NCBI GenBank assembly: GCA_900466745.1
Contig: UBNE01000002.1
Coordinates: 62,001 to 126,000, forward strand
Source: Hyphomicrobiales bacterium
Lineage (GTDB): Bacteria; Pseudomonadota; Alphaproteobacteria; Rhizobiales; Beijerinckiaceae
Length of the DNA stretch: 64,000 nt
Direction of reading: 5' to 3'
The notes under the pieces are model-generated. The model was not told the DNA's origin, did not search any database, and was given only the letters and a program-made list of their open reading frames with translations. Shown piece by piece: positions 61,673 through 64,000 of the stretch (its first letter is position 1; every line of letters begins with the position of its first letter). Both the position numbers and the translations under genes were made by a program.

Positions 61673-62066
61673 CTTCATGCTCCGAACCCAGCAGGATGAC
61701 GCCGACGATGATCAGGGCGATGCCGCCGGCGCGCAGCAGGTCGATCTGCTCGCCGAAGGTAGCCCAGGCGAGCAGCGGCACCGTGACATAGACCAGCCCG
61801 GTCATCGGGAAGGCGCGGCTCAGCGGCATGTCGCGCAGGATCGCCATCCAGACCACGAAGGTCCCGAGATAGCCGATGATCGCGAACCAGACGCCCGGCA
61901 GCGTGACCGAGCGCGCCAGCATGTCGAGGCCGAAATCCATGTCGCCGAGGCCGTCGGCCCCCCATTTGAAGGCGATCTGCGTCCCCGTGTCGAGCGCGAT
62001 GAAGGCGAGCCAGACCAGGAGCTGGCGCCAGCGCGAGACCGGCTCTTCGGATGTCATGGCGCTCAT
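61659..62066 (-). CDS. Small DMT/EamA-like membrane protein (four helices)
   Basis: 135 residues with about four helices: LLVWLAFIALDTGTQIAFKWG, LPGVWFAIIGYLGTFVVWMAIL, SRAFPMTGLVYVTVPLLAWATFG and AGGIALIIVGVILLG. The pattern resembles half-size EamA or ArnE/SMR-like proteins that move small hydrophobic or lipid-linked molecules. The ATG has AGGAAGG six bases upstream and overlaps the acyltransferase stop by 4 bp. Confidence 0.82.
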   Translation of the reverse strand: MSAMTSEEPVSRWRQLLVWLAFIALDTGTQIAFKWGADGLGDMDFGLDMLARSVTLPGVWFAIIGYLGTFVVWMAILRDMPLSRAFPMTGLVYVTVPLLAWATFGEQIDLLRAGGIALIIVGVILLGSEHEDEQS

Positions 62067-63223
62067 GCGGCCTTCCTTCCGGCCCCCGCGGCCAGATCGG
62101 GGTCGAAGCGGTCGAAGCCGAGCCAGGGGCTCGCGCGCCGCAGCGCCCATTGCAGGGGGCGGCTGCGGTGCCGGACATGGATCGCGGAGGGAACCAGCCT
62201 GCTGCCGAAGCGCAGCTTCGACGCATAGGCCGTCTGGCCGCTCTGGAACAGGCCGATGCCGCGCGCCATGCAGAAGCGGATATTCGCCATCCAGCTCACC
62301 ACATAGAGGTTGTGCTCGCGGGCGAGCGGGTAGCGCATGCCGAGAAACTTGTCGACGACGCGGTCGGCCTCGAGCAGCAGCAGGTTGAAGGCCGCGAGCT
62401 CGGGGCCGATCCAGTAGAGCGCGAACACCGCGCGGTCTCCGAGCGCCCGCGCGACGGCGGCGAAATAGCCGGGCGGCAGCACTTCGAGATCGCCATAGTC
62501 GAGACCGCTGCGCGCCCGGGTCGATTCGTAGAGCGCGTCGATCTGCGCCTCCAGCCCGGCGATGTCGCTGCGGAACTCGATGCGGACCGCCCCGGCCTTG
62601 GCGAGCTTGCGCCGGATGTCCTTGCGGGTGGCCGCCGACAGCGAGGCGAGATAGCCCGCCTCGTCCCGGAACGGCAGGTCGAGCACCGCGACCGGCAGGC
62701 TGGCGAGGCGGGCGAAGCCGGCCTGCGCCAGCGGCCCGGCGGCCTCCTGCTCCTGGGCCGGAGCGAGATCCTTCCAGACGACGAGCTGGGCGCCTTCGGC
62801 CGCGGCCTGCCGCTGCAGGGTTCCGATCAGCAGCCCCAGCGCCTCGGCGCGCCCGGCCGCATCGAGGCCGGGCGAGAAGCCGAGATGGCAGCGCTCGGCA
62901 TAGGGCGAGCCGACGCAGAGCGCCTTCAGCGTCAGCAGGCCGGGAAGGCGGCGGAACAGCGCCTCCCCGAGGCCGCGCAGCCGGCCCTGCAACGGGGTGT
63001 CGAGCCGGTAGCTCAGCCTGAACAGCGGCGCTACCGCGACGACCCGGCCGCGCTGCTCGACGATGGCCGCGGCCATGCGCAGCCCGACACCGGAGGCGGA
63101 AGCGGCCGCCTCGCAGGCGCTGTAATAGGCGTGGCATTCCGCCTCGCCCGGCAGGCACGCATCCCAGGCCGCGGCCTCGACCGCGGCGACGCTGTCGACC
63201 GTTCTGGCGCTCAGCGCATTCAT
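62063..63223 (-). CDS. FemAB/CelD-like GNAT-fold acyltransferase
   Basis: 386 residues, double-GNAT layout. The central part SLSAATRKDIRRKLAKAG and the C-terminal half (ALYWIGPELAAFNLLLLEADRVVDKFLGM, LYVVSWMANIRFCMARGIGLFQSGQTAY) match the BioF2-like/FemAB acetyltransferase group, which includes peptidoglycan, polysaccharide and lipid acyltransferases. Coupled on both sides by 4-bp overlaps. Substrate unknown. Confidence 0.78.
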   Translation of the reverse strand: MNALSARTVDSVAAVEAAAWDACLPGEAECHAYYSACEAAASASGVGLRMAAAIVEQRGRVVAVAPLFRLSYRLDTPLQGRLRGLGEALFRRLPGLLTLKALCVGSPYAERCHLGFSPGLDAAGRAEALGLLIGTLQRQAAAEGAQLVVWKDLAPAQEQEAAGPLAQAGFARLASLPVAVLDLPFRDEAGYLASLSAATRKDIRRKLAKAGAVRIEFRSDIAGLEAQIDALYESTRARSGLDYGDLEVLPPGYFAAVARALGDRAVFALYWIGPELAAFNLLLLEADRVVDKFLGMRYPLAREHNLYVVSWMANIRFCMARGIGLFQSGQTAYASKLRFGSRLVPSAIHVRHRSRPLQWALRRASPWLGFDRFDPDLAAGAGRKAA

Positions 63224-64000
63224 TCGGCCGCCACGACGCGCAGCCCCGGCTCCAGCTCCGGCAGATGCGCCCTGGCCAGCCGCGACGCCAGGGCGAGCGA
63301 GCGCTCGACCACGATCTCGCGCTGCTGGTCGATGGTCACGAGATGGTAGCTGTCGTCGAGGATGACCGCGTCGACGAGCCCGCCCAGCCGCCGCTGGATC
63401 TCAAAAGCATTGGAGAGGCTGGCGACGTCGTCCTCGCGGGCATGCACCAGCAGCGCCGGACACTTGATCGCCGGCATCTCGCGCCGGGTCTGGTCGATCA
63501 GCTCCCACATCTGCTTGAGCGCGCCCGAGGGCGTGCCGAGCAAGCCGGCCTCGGCGCTGTCGCCGCGCGTGATCGCGGCCGTGATCATCGAGCGGGTCCG
63601 CAGGTCCTTGACCCCGTAGGGCTCGCGCTCGACGAAGCTGTAGCGCCGGCCGAACGGGGTGTTGATCAGCCATTTCAGCAGGAAGGCGTAGCGCGGGATC
63701 GACCAGCCGTCATACCACAGCGTCGGCGCGTAGAGGGCGAGGCCGCTCACCGCGTCGGGCCGCACCGCGGCGACATGCATCGCCATCACCGCCCCCATCG
63801 ACAGCCCCCCGACGATCACGGTGTCGCAGAGGCTGCGCATGCGCTCCAGTTCGTCGGTGACGCTGCGGGCCCAGTCCCGCCAGCTCGTCGCCAGCAATTC
63901 GCTCTCGCCCGCGCAATGCCCGGCCAGTTGCGGGCAGTGGACCGTATGGCCGGCCCGGTGCAGCGCGCGCGCCACCAGCCGCATTTCGGTCGGCGTGCCG
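63220..64000 (-). CDS. Alpha/beta hydrolase (carboxylesterase/lysophospholipase-like), N-terminus beyond window
   Basis: About 260 residues are visible; the frame is open to the window edge, where GTPTEMRLVARAL suggests the oxyanion-loop region lies just beyond. The nucleophile elbow is GGLSMG, the acid is probably Asp in ALLVHAREDDVAS, and the His is in DDSYHLVTID. Resembles Est30/monoacylglycerol-lipase-like carboxylesterases. It overlaps the acyltransferase start by 4 bp. Confidence 0.85.
   Translation of the reverse strand, partial: GTPTEMRLVARALHRAGHTVHCPQLAGHCAGESELLATSWRDWARSVTDELERMRSLCDTVIVGGLSMGAVMAMHVAAVRPDAVSGLALYAPTLWYDGWSIPRYAFLLKWLINTPFGRRYSFVEREPYGVKDLRTRSMITAAITRGDSAEAGLLGTPSGALKQMWELIDQTRREMPAIKCPALLVHAREDDVASLSNAFEIQRRLGGLVDAVILDDSYHLVTIDQQREIVVERSLALASRLARAHLPELEPGLRVVAAE

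Overview
The window is very GC-rich, with dense coding, frequent GTG/TTG starts and many 4-bp (ATGA/GTGA) gene overlaps. Gene content points to an alphaproteobacterium of the Hyphomicrobiales (Rhizobiales), possibly Bosea-like: an IalB-family protein, an Fnr with an FnrN-type C-X2-C-X7-C cysteine motif, a PcaQ/GbpR-type LysR, a CtrA-like site before minC, and a dispersed GTCATCCCGG-type palindromic repeat. The genus is an inference. I see no rRNA, tRNA, CRISPR array, transposase or prophage gene.

Layout. 1-5.3 kb: an EmrAB-type efflux operon (EmrB cut by the window edge) divergent from its TetR regulator, with two 18-bp operators; a DMT exporter; asd. 5.7-10.6 kb: two proteins of unknown function, an AceE-like transketolase and an IalB-family protein. 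10.9-14.4 kb: a GntR/M20 amidohydrolase divergon, a small unknown gene and a PcaQ-like LysR. 14.6-22.0 kb: a respiratory block with an Fnr-type regulator, cydABX plus a hemerythrin, and divergent cydDC; an FNR-type box sits at an ideal activating distance from cydA. 22.0-30 kb: an IlvD-family remnant, a HAD phosphatase, a SLOG-like gene, pyrE, an MFS transporter, a fused hydratase/3-hydroxyacyl-CoA dehydrogenase, and pgi followed by a repeat element. 30.1-32.4 kb: an acyl-CoA dehydrogenase translationally coupled to an APH-type kinase.

32.5-47.9 kb looks like a 4-hydroxyproline/proline-type amino-acid catabolic region: GntR, a DapA-like deaminase candidate, a two-cysteine 4-hydroxyproline epimerase, then (after minCDE and a LysR) a three-subunit D-amino-acid dehydrogenase, an aldehyde dehydrogenase, a second DapA-like enzyme, an amino-acid ABC transporter, a saccharopine-dehydrogenase-like protein and an Asp/Glu-type racemase.

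48-54.9 kb is a second, IclR-controlled catabolic island: two permeases, an ATPase and a binding protein, then DoeB/EutE-, EutB- and EutC-like enzymes. This is an ectoine-utilisation-like set without the ectoine hydrolase. 55.3-57.2 kb holds a FecCD-type permease and ATPase without a binding protein. 57.2-61.2 kb has a MipA/OmpV-like outer-membrane protein and an NtrB/NtrC-type two-component pair. 61.2-64.0 kb is a four-gene, overlapping, translationally coupled operon (alpha/beta hydrolase, FemAB/GNAT-like acyltransferase, small DMT protein, DUF2147 protein) of unknown purpose.
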